Shown here: positions 1-10,799 of the stretch, piece by piece
Layout: the number at the start of each line of letters is the position of its first letter
How positions within the stretch are numbered: position 1 is the stretch's first letter
Source of the DNA: Membranipora membranacea
Taxonomy: Eukaryota > Bryozoa > Gymnolaemata > Cheilostomatida > Membraniporidae
Assembly: GCA_914767715.1 (NCBI GenBank)
Contig: OU612073.1
Span: 5,332,001-5,396,000, forward strand
Reading direction: 5' to 3'
Length of the DNA: 64,000 nucleotides
The notes under the pieces: model-generated
Seen by the model: the letters and a program-made list of their open reading frames with translations, nothing else
Told to the model about the DNA's origin: nothing
Database searches by the model: none
Position numbers and translations under genes: made by a program

Positions 1-593
1 GGGGTGTGTAATGTAATTTTAGTTTATTCATTGTTATCACCATGAAATATATGATGATAATGAACATGTAAAACGTTGCAGTTAAAATGCGCAGTTATAT
101 TCGGGGATAATCATTGGCTCAATGAATGAGCTCTAATAAGCATTATTTTTTCTCAAGCTAAGTGCTACTTTTTAGAAAAATCAGGTTTTTATATTTCTTA
201 AGGTAATTTGAATCTAATTGGATCCCTTTTAACTAAATTTGTTTTCCATTTGATTTTTAAATCCCAACAGTTATAGCAACGTTGCACAATTTAGTCACGA
301 CAAAATCTCTCCAGTTTTTCAAGCCTTAGAACCTTTTTGAGGAGGTCTAAGTCTAAGCATTCGATGCGGAAAGAGGCATGCCCTCTATAGCAAAGGTGTA
401 CAGACAGATACTAACAGCAGGACCTATACTTTTGTCCGCCAGAAATCCGGCTATTCTTTTCATCAAAGGGGCAGAGGGGGATCTTTTTTGCAAGGATTAA
501 TGGTGTGCCAGTACCAAATACAAATAACTGCAGGTGGAGGGAATTGGACTTGGGTCCACTCCTAACTGCTTAGAGGAAGTCATTATGGCGGCT

Positions 594-1012
594 GGCTGAG
601 TTACAGAAAATATTGGCACGTTTTTCACTCCTTATGTTTTTTCTAGTTCTATACCAGAATAGGTAGCGTCCCATCACAGCAGTCACCTGACCTGAGTGTT
701 GATCATGAAAGTAATCACAGAAATGGAAGTAATACTTGTGAATGACAGCTATAGTCAGCAGTCTAATGCTTCCAATCAAAGTGAAGTCCTCCCATTCATC
801 ATGTCACCCCCTGCCGTCCTTCGCATCAGTAATGTCGTAAGCATATCAGCTCTCGTCTTGAATGTGTTCCATATCGCCGTACGTAGTAGCTTTGATACCC
901 AAAACAAAATGTTTAGGTGACTCAAACTACAAAAAATTTACGATTCACCTCTCGCCGGGACTATAATAATGATTGCAGTGCAGTCATTACTTGACTTTGA
1001 ACGAGTATTAAA
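594..1012 (+). pseudogene. Decayed rhodopsin-like GPCR copy (5' fragment)
   Basis: This stretch parallels 3105-3520, the start of the intact GPCR downstream, in both the 5' non-coding part (both read roughly TTACAGAAAATATTGG and CTATACCAGAATAGG) and the coding part. From the ATG at 705 it encodes a peptide close to the intact receptor's N-terminus and first membrane helix (SNAS, VLRISN, SISAL, LNV). The frame hits a stop at 918-920. The following bases still resemble the receptor's intracellular loop 1 and TM2 (KKFTIHLS-like), but frameshifts and stops interrupt them, and similarity fades near 1010. It lacks TM3-TM7. The duplication covered upstream sequence, so it was DNA-level rather than a processed retrocopy. 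No function is expected. Confidence 0.8.
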
Positions 1013-1123
1013 GAGTATTAAAACAACATAGATTAGCGAAAATACAAAGAAGCCTTATTTCAATATTACATGCTACAATAATAATCTATAACCATTCATA
1101 TTTCTCACCTTTTTTGCTTCTTA

Positions 1124-1190
1124 TTTAATGGCACTTTTGAAAAATATTTTATTGAAAAACGATTTGGATGCCAATGAAGTTAATAAAAAA
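1124..1190. repeat. Short interspersed repeat, copy A
   Basis: An AT-rich block reading TTTAATGGCACTTTTGAAAA, then a TTTTATTGAAAA-like run and GGATGCCAATGAAGT. It recurs in the same orientation near 48148-48212 inside the DAXX-like gene. I do not recognise the family. Confidence 0.55.
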
Positions 1191-2180
1191 AGGAGCTTGT
1201 GAATATTTAATGTTACTTGATTGACGCAATCTGTGTGGATGCAAAAAGTAGTTTTGAGGATTGCAGCTGACATTTTTATCGAACTAATTTGAGGACAGAA
1301 AACAACGTTAAATAAAAAGAAAATATCCTAATGTTTATCTGATTTAAATAGTGTTAATGAGGATATAATTGTATTGGCCTGTGGAGCATGATAGGATCTG
1401 TAGACTTCTCATAGATGATTTCCATGTTCCAGTTGGTGTTAATCGTTAATCAATACCGCCTACTTGTTTTCGCGGAATCAAATTTTGCAAATTTTGCAAG
1501 CAGGGAAGTCTACTGTGATTTTATCATCAAACAAAAAAAGCAAATGATAATCAAGGCCTCTGTAAGTTGATTGAAACAATTATCGCAAATTATTGTCATT
1601 TTTGTTAACACTTATTTTCACTTTATATCCAAAATTTTTTGCCACCAATTCCAGTGATATAATGTACAATGTATATAAGTAAAAGTTGATAGGCAGATGA
1701 ATCATTAGTGGTTGATAGACTAAGCGTTTCAATTCTATGATATCTTTGAAATTCTATGATATCTTTGAATTAGTGGCTAAATGAATAAGTTTCAACTCTT
1801 TCTCACGAAGGTAAGTGTTAATGTTTACGAATATCAGGCTTTTGTATTTATTTAGTTGAATACATTTATATATATAAATTATTTATATCCATTTTATTTG
1901 CTGATCATGTCACTTGGACATATCAGAACGTACACAAACAAAAGAATAAATGGTATACCTAAGCATTGATAACGCTGTGTCTCATATCTTCCATTGCTAA
2001 ATTTACTTCCCACACAGCTATGTAACAAATACAGGGCATCTACTATATAGGTACCCGGGGGACACAAACAAATTCACCCTCCTACCATTCTATTTTTTTA
2101 AACGAATAACTACTCAGAAAAAACTGATAGATCCTATGTCTATTTTCCTCCCAAGGCACGAAATCTAAAAAAGGTTAGAC

Positions 2181-2395
2181 TGGTGGTTTTTAATTAGAAA
2201 GAGCGATGCTTTATTAAAGCAAGTTATCACTATCACATTTCTCAAAATCATGACTCACTTGGTCTTTCAATGAGACAAATTCGCTCCCAAATCACTCACT
2301 TAGAATGTATATGGTTCCATTAACGCCTGAGCGATTTGAAAGCGAAAGCCTAGCAGGTATATCGGATTGTAATTTTGGTGAGTGAGAGCATCCTG
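2181..2395 (-). mobile_element. Degraded copy of the TCTTTCAATTAGAAA MITE
   Basis: The reverse complement aligns through most of its length with the better preserved element at 34912-35164. Shared blocks include CCTGCTAGGCT, TCGCTTTCA, ATACATTCT, TTGTCT and GATAGTGATAACTTGCTTTA. Its outer end (near 2181-2203) is a mutated form of the terminal repeat, and the other end appears truncated. It is non-coding and non-autonomous. Confidence 0.7.
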
Positions 2396-2875
2396 CAAGG
2401 TTAGAGGTCTTGAGTTCAAACAGTGAAATGTGGCAAAAGATTACAGTAAGCAGAAGAAGATGAGCAAGATCTCTTACTGACCGCACAAAATTTTGCTTCG
2501 ATTAGAGAATATTGTTCAGAGTATGACAAAATAGAATGAAAGGTGTTGCCTCTGCGTCTCTAACAGAGATATCGCACACAAACTGAAAATAGTCTGCTCT
2601 GCCTAATAAGTCCAGAAAAAATCGATATAATTATGTAAACTGGAAAAAAAAACCTCATAGTACGTATGAGTTGAAAAGAAACTTTAAATTTAAATTTTAT
2701 CAAATTAAACAAAAACTCTTAAATAACAATAACAAAATTGGAAAACTTCTAATAAGATTACTCGTGTCACATTGGCATCCACTGCTTCTTCCTACAGAGT
2801 TCTTATCTTTCAGCAGTGCCTGCCTTGTCTAATCTTATCTATGTTTGGTCCATTTGCTTGTATTCGGAGTTGGTT

Positions 2876-2913
2876 CCCTTCCACTGGTCACGTGACAGTG
2901 ACCAGTGGAAGGG
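2876..2913. repeat. Perfect 16-bp inverted repeat
   Basis: CCCTTCCACTGGTCAC at 2876-2891 is matched by its exact reverse complement at 2898-2913 across a 6-base spacer. It lies about 330 bases upstream of the GPCR coding start. It may be a small foldback element or a cruciform-prone site. No target-site duplication was seen. Confidence 0.85.
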
Positions 2914-3241
2914 GAGCAACTGGTATGTGGACACATTGGAGCAAACTTGATCTATGTCTAATCACACATCAGGACCAATATATTCTAGCATCAAATTTGA
3001 ACTGGAATTTCATTCTTATGGGATTACATAAGAATTCATAATTGAGAATACCTATTACAGATTTATCAAACCATTATTGATGTCTCCTATAGTATGACTT
3101 TGTAGCTCCGGTTACAGAAAATATTGGTACATCTTTCACCAGTTATATTCTTTCATTTTCAGCTCTATACCAGAATAGGCAGCATCCCATTACAGTAGAC
3201 ACCTGAAAGATACTAGAGTCAGGAACAAAGTGATTACTGAA

Positions 3242-4387
3242 ATGGAAGACATAACAGTGAATGGCAGCTTCAGCCAGCTTTCAAATGCTTCTACTCTAAG
3301 TGAAGTTGTCCCTTTTGTTATGGCTCCTGCGTTCGTTCTTCGTATAAGCAACGCCATAAGCATATCAGCTCTCATCTTGAATGTGATTCATATCGCTGTG
3401 GTAGCCTCTATGCCTAAAACAAAGTGTTTAGTTGACTCAAACTTCAAAAAATTTACGATTCACCTCTCGGCTGTGAATATAGTAATGATGGCTGTGCGGT
3501 CATTACTTGACTTTGAACAATCGCAGTTTTTCCTGCTTGAACACCGCACTATTTGTGTCCTTAGCGCCACAATAGTGCACAGCCAAATACTGTTTTCGGG
3601 ATGGCTTCTGCTACTTGTGAGCGTGGAAAGATTGATTGCAATATCCTCTCCACATGACTATGCAAAGTACTTCTACACTCAACAGTTTGGCTGGGCATTG
3701 GCGCTCGCTCACATAGCCACGGTGGGAGTGTATGTGGTAGTAGCTGTAGTTTATTGGGAAACAGGTTTTTCAGTCAAAGGATCAGGTTGCTGTCAAATGG
3801 GTGGCCCAGGGGCGCCTCAACTGGGAATGGTGTCTTTAGGCCAAGGTTTCCCCATACTGTTCGTTATATCGGTATTATATACGATTCTGTTGTGCAAGGG
3901 ACGTCAGGCGCTGAGCGGTGGGAGCACCAGTAAGATGTCTGTACAAGATCAAAAGAGGGCGGTTGTTCTAAGGCGGCTCAATATTACTTTTGGCGCCATT
4001 GTATACTCAAAGGTGATTGGTTGGCTACCAATAATGGTCCTCATCATCTTAAGACCCACCCCATACGCTAATTTGAAGCTGGATTACGTATCGAGGATTT
4101 CACTCCATTTTTTCTCTATAATGAGTCCGATAGCCTATGGAGCAGCCAGTTCGAAATACCGGAAATATGTTATCAAAATGTTCAGACGGTCTGATAAAAG
4201 CTCAAGCCAGACAAACGAAAACTGTGAAAAAATAAATGATCAAGCGAAAAAATTGCCAGAGAAGAAGGACAGCGCCGCTCAGGACACAGTGGCTACCTTA
4301 GAGGATACCTGTTGCTATGACAATCAAACCAAAGAAGAAGACAGTATCACATCATTTAATGAAACACAGTCTTGTGAGGAAGTTTGA
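3242..4387 (+). CDS. Orphan rhodopsin-like (class A) GPCR, single coding exon
   Basis: A predicted seven-helix G-protein-coupled receptor of 381 residues in the plasma membrane; the ligand is unknown. I start at the ATG at 3242. The frame is open four codons further up, but only to a GTG. Visible class A landmarks are N47 in TM1 (LNVIH), N79 at the usual TM2 Asp position, C105 at the top of TM3, exactly 25 residues before the Arg of ERL (129-131), GWLP at 260-263 for the TM6 CWxP, and SPIAYG at 295-300 for NPxxY. Two Cys (183-184) in loop 2 could pair with C105. The ~80-residue tail is charged and Ser/Thr-rich. N7 and N15 fit glycosylation motifs. ERL, N79 and SPIAY are departures from consensus. 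A TTTTCAG acceptor near 3164 suggests a 5'UTR intron. The decayed paralogue at 594-1012 shows a tandem origin. Confidence 0.88.
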   Translation: MEDITVNGSFSQLSNASTLSEVVPFVMAPAFVLRISNAISISALILNVIHIAVVASMPKTKCLVDSNFKKFTIHLSAVNIVMMAVRSLLDFEQSQFFLLEHRTICVLSATIVHSQILFSGWLLLLVSVERLIAISSPHDYAKYFYTQQFGWALALAHIATVGVYVVVAVVYWETGFSVKGSGCCQMGGPGAPQLGMVSLGQGFPILFVISVLYTILLCKGRQALSGGSTSKMSVQDQKRAVVLRRLNITFGAIVYSKVIGWLPIMVLIILRPTPYANLKLDYVSRISLHFFSIMSPIAYGAASSKYRKYVIKMFRRSDKSSSQTNENCEKINDQAKKLPEKKDSAAQDTVATLEDTCCYDNQTKEEDSITSFNETQSCEEV

Positions 4388-4725
4388 CGGAATTAATCAT
4401 CTACAGGGCTGTAAGCTCCCCAGCCTCCAAAGCGTTGTAATGATATAAATGGCATATCAAAGACCCAAATGAGCTGATTTTGACATGGATAATTCACTAG
4501 CCACCCTACTGAGCATTCTGGGGGAGGCAGAGCGTCCCTGCCTCGGCATAATTTTCATTTGATGAAAATGTTTTACAAGATCAGTCATCAAGAAAAAAAA
4601 GAAAACATAAACTTAAATTGAGATTGAAATTGATATCTTGATTCAATCAAGTTCAACTAAATTCAATCAAGTTCTAACCTGGATTGAATTCTACCCAATA
4701 TCTGGCTGCCTTCAAAAAGAACCTC

Positions 4726-4731
4726 AATAAA
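4726..4731 (+). terminator. Candidate poly(A) signal of the GPCR gene
   Basis: AATAAA about 340 bases after the receptor stop codon. It is the first canonical signal noticed downstream. Use is inferred only. Confidence 0.4.
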
Positions 4732-6490
4732 TTATAAACTTTGATGGCTTTGTGAGATCATTTTAAAAAATCACTCTGCGATCACATTCCTTGTAACCTC
4801 ATGTTGTGACCAAACTTTCTTATTATTGTCAATTTTTTTTCTTGTATCGTTATGGTTTATAATTGATTTTAATTTAACTTATATTGATAAGGAATCATGG
4901 TTACGTTATGAACACTGAATAGATATTTCATGAAACCTGTATAAACTTAATTATTAGATAGTACTCATAAAACCAGGGAGTTCACTGTAAATAAAAGTGT
5001 AAAAAATAAAGGAAAAAGGAAAGGCGAGGTATATCATGCAAGGGTTTTCTTCTCATAGTAAATGACGAGACATGGCGATGGCGTTATTTATTAGTACACA
5101 AAATTACCTAATAGACCACAAAAATGAGTACCCTAGAGCATCCACAGGGGGGAAATTTGCTAGCTAACATTTACATGACCTCCTTATATTATATAAACTC
5201 CAACTTGAGCTAGCAAAAATTGGCGCTCAACTAGACTCTATCTGATATTTTCCCCTCTAGAGTCTTATTAGATTTGAACCTAAGAGATAAACTCTTTGGA
5301 GTCATGAAGGAAGGTGCCCTTCTCTTCCTCTCTCAGAGGAAGCAATTGCTCTAGGCTATAATTTAACCCATATTCAGAACAAACTTTGGAAAATCAGCCC
5401 TTTTAAACTTACTTCACCAATTTACACTAAACGGTAAATCAGCTAAAACTCTCCTGACTTTCAATTTACCTGGAACTTGATACAGTAAACTCATAGAGTG
5501 AACATTTATATTTTTAGCATTCTTTCATACATTTCTTATTTTGCCCGACTTGTTTATTCTGCTGGCTAATCAGCTCCTTAACTGCAACACTATTATCAAA
5601 ACTTATTTTTCTTCAATACTTTATAATTTCATAATTCATAACCTATGTTTTATTATATTAATTATTATAATTTCCTCTGTGTTCAATTTTGGTAGTGGGC
5701 TTTCATTTTTTTTTCTTTTTTCCGAGGTCAACAAGTTACCTTTAACAAATTTTTTTTGGTTATCTGTACACTTTTAAGAAAACCTCTATAAATAAATAAA
5801 TAATAAGTATATATAATGTGCACGACCAAAATACATCGTGTAAGGGGCAACTACCTATGAATAGCTTTATCTCAGTGGCTCCACAACAACAAAAACCGGG
5901 CCGCTGAGATTAGGCTACCTCAGTACCTCATTCCGTACCATTCTATTTGACATATACATATATATATATATATATTATATGATATATAACATGTTATGTC
6001 ATCAATTGATTGTGGAGTGATGTGGTTAAACTTTATCTGTATTTAAACTATTATCAGATTTAACCCATATTTCGTACCCTTGTTTGTTTGCGATCAACTC
6101 AAAAGCAGATCCGCGACCACCCAAAGGCACACATCAGATGATCAAGCTAATCCTTACAACACTCTCTGACTAGGGTGTTATTAGATAGTCGCAGACAAAC
6201 GGAGGGCACACATTATACAGTCGTGAGTAAAGACAACTTCAAAAAATATAGTATACAGAATAACCAGCCAGATTCAAGTGCTTGTTTAACGGCATCTGTT
6301 TTGATTTGAAGGGTCAATATGTTGCATTGTGTGCACTGAACCATAAAATAATACACCAGCTGAAACGAAGCTTAGGGATTAGCACTATAGATGCTATGAC
6401 TAAACACTTCAGTATATTCACTACTAGATGTGCATTGAAAGTTGCGTCTATCCTCTGAATCATATTGTGCAACTTTAGATTCATAGTGAG
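4732..6490. other. Intergenic, no gene recognised
   Basis: AT-rich sequence between the GPCR and the first TspO-like gene. The only long open stretch (5541-5777) is composed of AT-rich codons with no recognisable motif. A short AT microsatellite lies at 5951-5976. Nothing else could be supported. Confidence 0.6.
5951..5976. repeat. (AT)n microsatellite
   Basis: An uninterrupted run of alternating T and A, flanked by further AT-rich dinucleotides to about 5990. Confidence 0.9.
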
Positions 6491-9400
6491 ATGGGTGAAG
6501 AGAAGTCTAGAACTCTAGCTACCGCCACAGGGAGAGCTGTCCTCCTACTGAGCACACTGGTCTCCTTCATCCTATGTCAGCTCATCAGCGCCAAGCTCAA
6601 CAATCCAGCAACAAGTAAGTCAAAGGAATCTTCCCACTTCGGCTCTACGTTGATGCGAAGTATATTAAAAAAGCTGTGAATGAAGGCACCGGGCTCAGGC
6701 GGCCGGTGCAGGGATAGGATACCCAACTTTTGCAATATAACTCAGTCTGCCACCACAGAGGGAACTAATTTGATCTAGCTTCTTCTGAGCGGCAGACTTT
6801 TTTTTTAAATATCAAGCCTTGATCTTGTCACACCAATGAACTAAACCTTTAGTTTCGTTCATTGGTCACACCAAACCAATAGGTCAGATGTTGGTGGGTG
6901 TATGTTATTTATCTTTTGAATAGCGTTAGACCCCCATACCCCAAATAGACATCTGGAGTAACCAGCATGAATAACGGGCCATGATTATGGACATAATGGG
7001 CAGAGTAAACATGCTTGCAAGGCTGCAAGGTGCATCCATATGATAACTCAACTGGTGCATCTTTCAATGAACATCGATTGTTGTGCTGCTCCACCACTTG
7101 TTGTTGATAGCTGTTGTTTCATTCATATTTCAGGTCCCTTCAACACGAGTATCGGAAACGAGAGTGAGAAGTATCAGACAGGGATCACACCAGCAGCTGG
7201 TACCTTTGCTATATGGGGTAAGTGCAGTCCACATCTGGGTAGAGTAATGTTTGACTCATGCGCTCATCTAGCCTGTCTAGGCTTGGTGGGGTTTGGTTTG
7301 ACCTCCCCCCTTCCACCAACAAAACTATTGCATATGCAAAATGTCCATAAAGTAAACTCCTCGTAACTCATCATCATACAATAATAATACACAGAAATAC
7401 GTATACATTCACTATTACAATGTACTATGTCCACAGTCCAACAAATATTCTAAATACATTTGAGATTTTTTTTACTTGTTGTAGAGGGACAGTCTGCTTT
7501 GAGTTTTGGGGGGAGGGGGAATATTTATGTCTACCAATGAACCCAAACTATATCTCATGAAAATTGAACTCGGGATTTGACAACACTACTTAGCATGATG
7601 ATGCATATACGAGCGCCTGTGTTCCTCAAACAACATATAATATTTCTTTTTCAGGATTGATATACACATGGCAGGGGCTGGCAGTGCTATACGTCTGCTC
7701 TCTTCTGTTCAGAAAGTCTGATGGCAAACCACTGTTCATGGCATGTCAGTTCATATCTAGTCTGTGGTGTCTAGCATACAGTGTGAACCTGCTTAGTAAG
7801 TACCGACTGTGTAACATGCTAAGGCTTCTCCGTGACTGTTAGTTAAGGTCTCTGACCCCAGTAAAAGTGTGCACCATCAAAATGATCCTAATAGCCCTGA
7901 ACGATTCGATTCGCAAACTTGGTCCCAAGGCACTGCACACCATCACATGAGATACAACCACACCATAGTCTATGGATACAACCTTGAAATTAAAAGTTAT
8001 GTAACTAAACCTTCATAGATTAGGGGACATCAAACTCAAATCTCCTGATAAAATCCATCGCAGTAAAAGCTGTGCGCACCATATACTTAGCATACTTAAT
8101 ATACTTTGTATATTAAGTCTATGGTGCGCACAGATTTCCGTAACATATGCTGTAACATCTAGGATGATATTAATTGAGGATTTAGATTGCTTATGCAAGC
8201 TGAACTACTATCAGTGTTTTATCTCAGCTAATCTGCAGACAAGAGTGCCGATCAGGGTTCACTAATTACATGATCAGACTGCCTTGAAAAACAAAGCTGA
8301 TGAATAATACCAAAAAAACCAAGTTATACAACTTATTATTTTCATGGTCACATGATATTATTATGATGTTGACATTTATCATCATCATTCTAATAACAGG
8401 TTGATAAGCTCAGTTCTCCATTTGACACTTGACAGGGTTGGAATAAAATAACAAATCAATTTTCCTAATTCTTGTTATACCGACAAATGAATTTCCCAGC
8501 TTCCAGTATGGCCAAAGATTATAAATACATTGGTCATTGGTATGGCACTGTGCTCTGCAAAATAAGACTATACAATTTGTCATAGACATTATCATCACAG
8601 TCTCGTTTCAACTATTTTTCAGGTTCTGCACTCAGCAAACTCTGATCATTGTTGATGTGGGTGGGTGCAGGCTCAGTGCTCAGTTGGCTTTAATGTGAGT
8701 TAGTGGCATTACATTACCAAGCACTCATCATGAAAATGAGTAATATTGATAATGTAACCACTGCGCAATGCAGTGTAATGCAGCCGACTAAATCCACCCA
8801 CATCACCCATGATTAGAATTGCTTTGAAAATATTGTCCATTGACAAATCGTATAATTTTATTTCTCAGAGCACTTGTCTAGGATGGGTGTAGTCACAAGT
8901 AACAAGGAATCAATCTATTATCCTTAAATTTAGACCTTTCTGAAAATCATTATTAAACCGTGAATTTGTTTTACAGGTAATCCACTGTGGAACGTAGTCT
9001 TCCTGCAGGAAGAGCAGTATGCCGCCTTGGTGATACTTATCGCTGGTACAGTTCTGCTGCTCACATCCTTCGTCACCTCTGTGTATCAGATGGATTCTCT
9101 CGGCTCCGATATGACAAAGAGAGGTCTCAAAGTAGACATATGGCTCACCAGAATCTTAGTACAGAATGGTACGCCATCTCTCGCAACAATTGTGGATTAG
9201 TTCTAAGTAGTTAAACTCAATAAATTTGACACTGCATGTAAGCAAATAGACCTGGACTGGATTAATTTATGGTCAATTTAAAGCTTGGCATATACTGAAT
9301 AGATCAAATCAGTCCAATTTCCCTTCTCCTCTCTCCCTCTCCCCCTCAAATACAAAGGCTGAAAGAGTTAGTTGGCCCAAGGAGTTAGCCGCATCCTTTA

Positions 9401-10255
9401 CAGTCACGGTTTCTCTTGTTGGTAAGAAAGCAGACTGCTTGACGAGTTATCACTTTTGTAGGTACTGCCCTCTACCTTGGATGGAGCAGCTGTGCGTCTT
9501 TGATCGGAGGAGTTGTCGTGCTGGTGTATGAGTTAGGAATGGCTATGGATACTGCATGCTGGATCGCTTTGGTTATACTGGCAACGGTACTGATCGTCTG
9601 GTTCTCACTGGAGACTTTTGCTTTCGACCGACAGCTCAGGTGTGTGAAATAGATGATCAATTGATTAACTCATTGATGCTTTGAATGAAAAAAGTCACTG
9701 TTTGGCAGCAAAGGAAAGTGACATAATGGTAGAGATTTAATGTAACACGGTAACGAGGTGAACAATATTTTGATGCATTTCAAGGATGCCCCCTTCCCTT
9801 CATATTGATATAGTCCAATAGATTTTTGGGATATGGTTTGGCCAGCTATACAGTTATACACGTGTATCTTTATGAAGCATGTTAATGTCGTGTTATCAAA
9901 TGGAAAAGACATGATAACTTTTCATGGCATATTGAATTCAGGCTATCAAAGGGACACATTGTAAAACTGTAAATGTAAATACTCATTTTATTTCAGATAC
10001 GTCTTTGGACACTACATTGCCTACTTGTTCGCACTGGTTGGTAACTACATTAAGAACTTTGATCCAAGCGTGCCCTACACCGTGTTCGAGGTTGTCCTGA
10101 TGGTGGTTGTCGTTATTCTGGCTCTGGCCAAGCTGATCATCATGCTTGTACGAGGAATTATAGATCCAATCGTCTATCCAACAATGGAAGACGACAAAGA
10201 GCAGCTTGTAGGGGAAAAGTTTCAAGCTTACAAGATAAAGCCACTGCTATACTAA
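6491..10255 (+). CDS. Long TspO/MBR-related membrane protein, copy 1
   Basis: Six exons at 6491-6614, 7134-7217, 7655-7795, 8977-9168, 9462-9639 and 9997-10255, all with GT/AG introns and compatible phases, join into 325 codons plus TAA. About eight hydrophobic segments are predicted. The best family clue is at the exon 2/3 join: TPAAGTFAIWGLIYTW, followed by a helix, then NPLW and later YLGW. This spacing resembles long bacterial and eukaryotic 'tryptophan-rich sensory protein' relatives of TspO/MBR, which bind hydrophobic ligands in membranes; the ligand here is unknown. A charged loop ([11 protein letters not shown]) precedes a helix in exon 4. The C-terminal tail is short and charged (EDDKEQL). 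It is the most divergent of three tandem copies, with exon 4 one codon shorter than in the others. The gene structure is well supported; the family name is inference. Confidence 0.85.
8071..8132. repeat. Inverted repeat in intron 3 of TspO-like copy 1
   Basis: TGTGCGCACCATA at 8071-8083 pairs with TATGGTGCGCACA at 8120-8132. Inside it, CTTAATATA and TATATTAAG can pair again. This long hairpin is a probable small foldback element. It is absent from the same intron of copies 2 and 3. Confidence 0.8.
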
Positions 10256-10387
10256 TCAGTTTTCCTGTTTTCACTATATTACAGCTGTGCCAGGATATAA
10301 GAAATCCTTGATTAAATTTCATTAAATGCAATACCATCAGGCTGTAAAAATAATTTTTTTACACGTATTTATGGGTGCAATGTGCCA

Positions 10388-10393
10388 AATAAA
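10388..10393 (+). terminator. Candidate poly(A) signal, TspO-like copy 1
   Basis: AATAAA 133 bases after the stop codon of copy 1, a normal distance for an animal 3'UTR. Confidence 0.5.
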
Positions 10394-10645
10394 TGTAACA
10401 TTGATAATTTCAAATTAAAGTGGTCTGACATCATGGATTTGGACCATAATTGGTACTTCCTATTACATCAATATTATCTGATAATACATTATACATTATA
10501 CTAAATTATGTGTACTCGTCTTCTGACTGACTCATGGAAAGACAAGTTGGAGAGACAGCTAAAGCTCACTACAAGGGGTCCCAGCAATGGGCCATGTAAA
10601 GCTAATAACCCTAACATGTACGCCGTATTGCATGCTAAATAGCCC

Positions 10646-10797
10646 CATCGACCCATTCTTTTTTGGGGATGGTGAGATCGCTCACTCTGTAAGCGCACTT
10701 GCTATTCACTGCCAGGTGATTAGTGCCGCAGGAGTTGTGGGTTCGATTCGCATCGGGGGGGAGCTCTCAGGGTTGATTGTTCCAGCCCCAGCACCCT
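10646..10797 (+). mobile_element. tRNA-derived SINE, copy 1 (diverged)
   Basis: It matches, in opposite orientation, the element at 37901-38051 from CATCGACCCATTC to CAGCACCC. It contains a Pol III B-box-like GGTTCGATTCG at 10740-10750 and a damaged A-box region near 10677-10696. Shared blocks include GCTATTCACTGCCAGG, GATTAGTGCCGCAGGAG and GTTGATTGTTCCAGCCCC. It lies between TspO-like copies 1 and 2. Confidence 0.75.
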
Positions 10798-10799
10798 TC

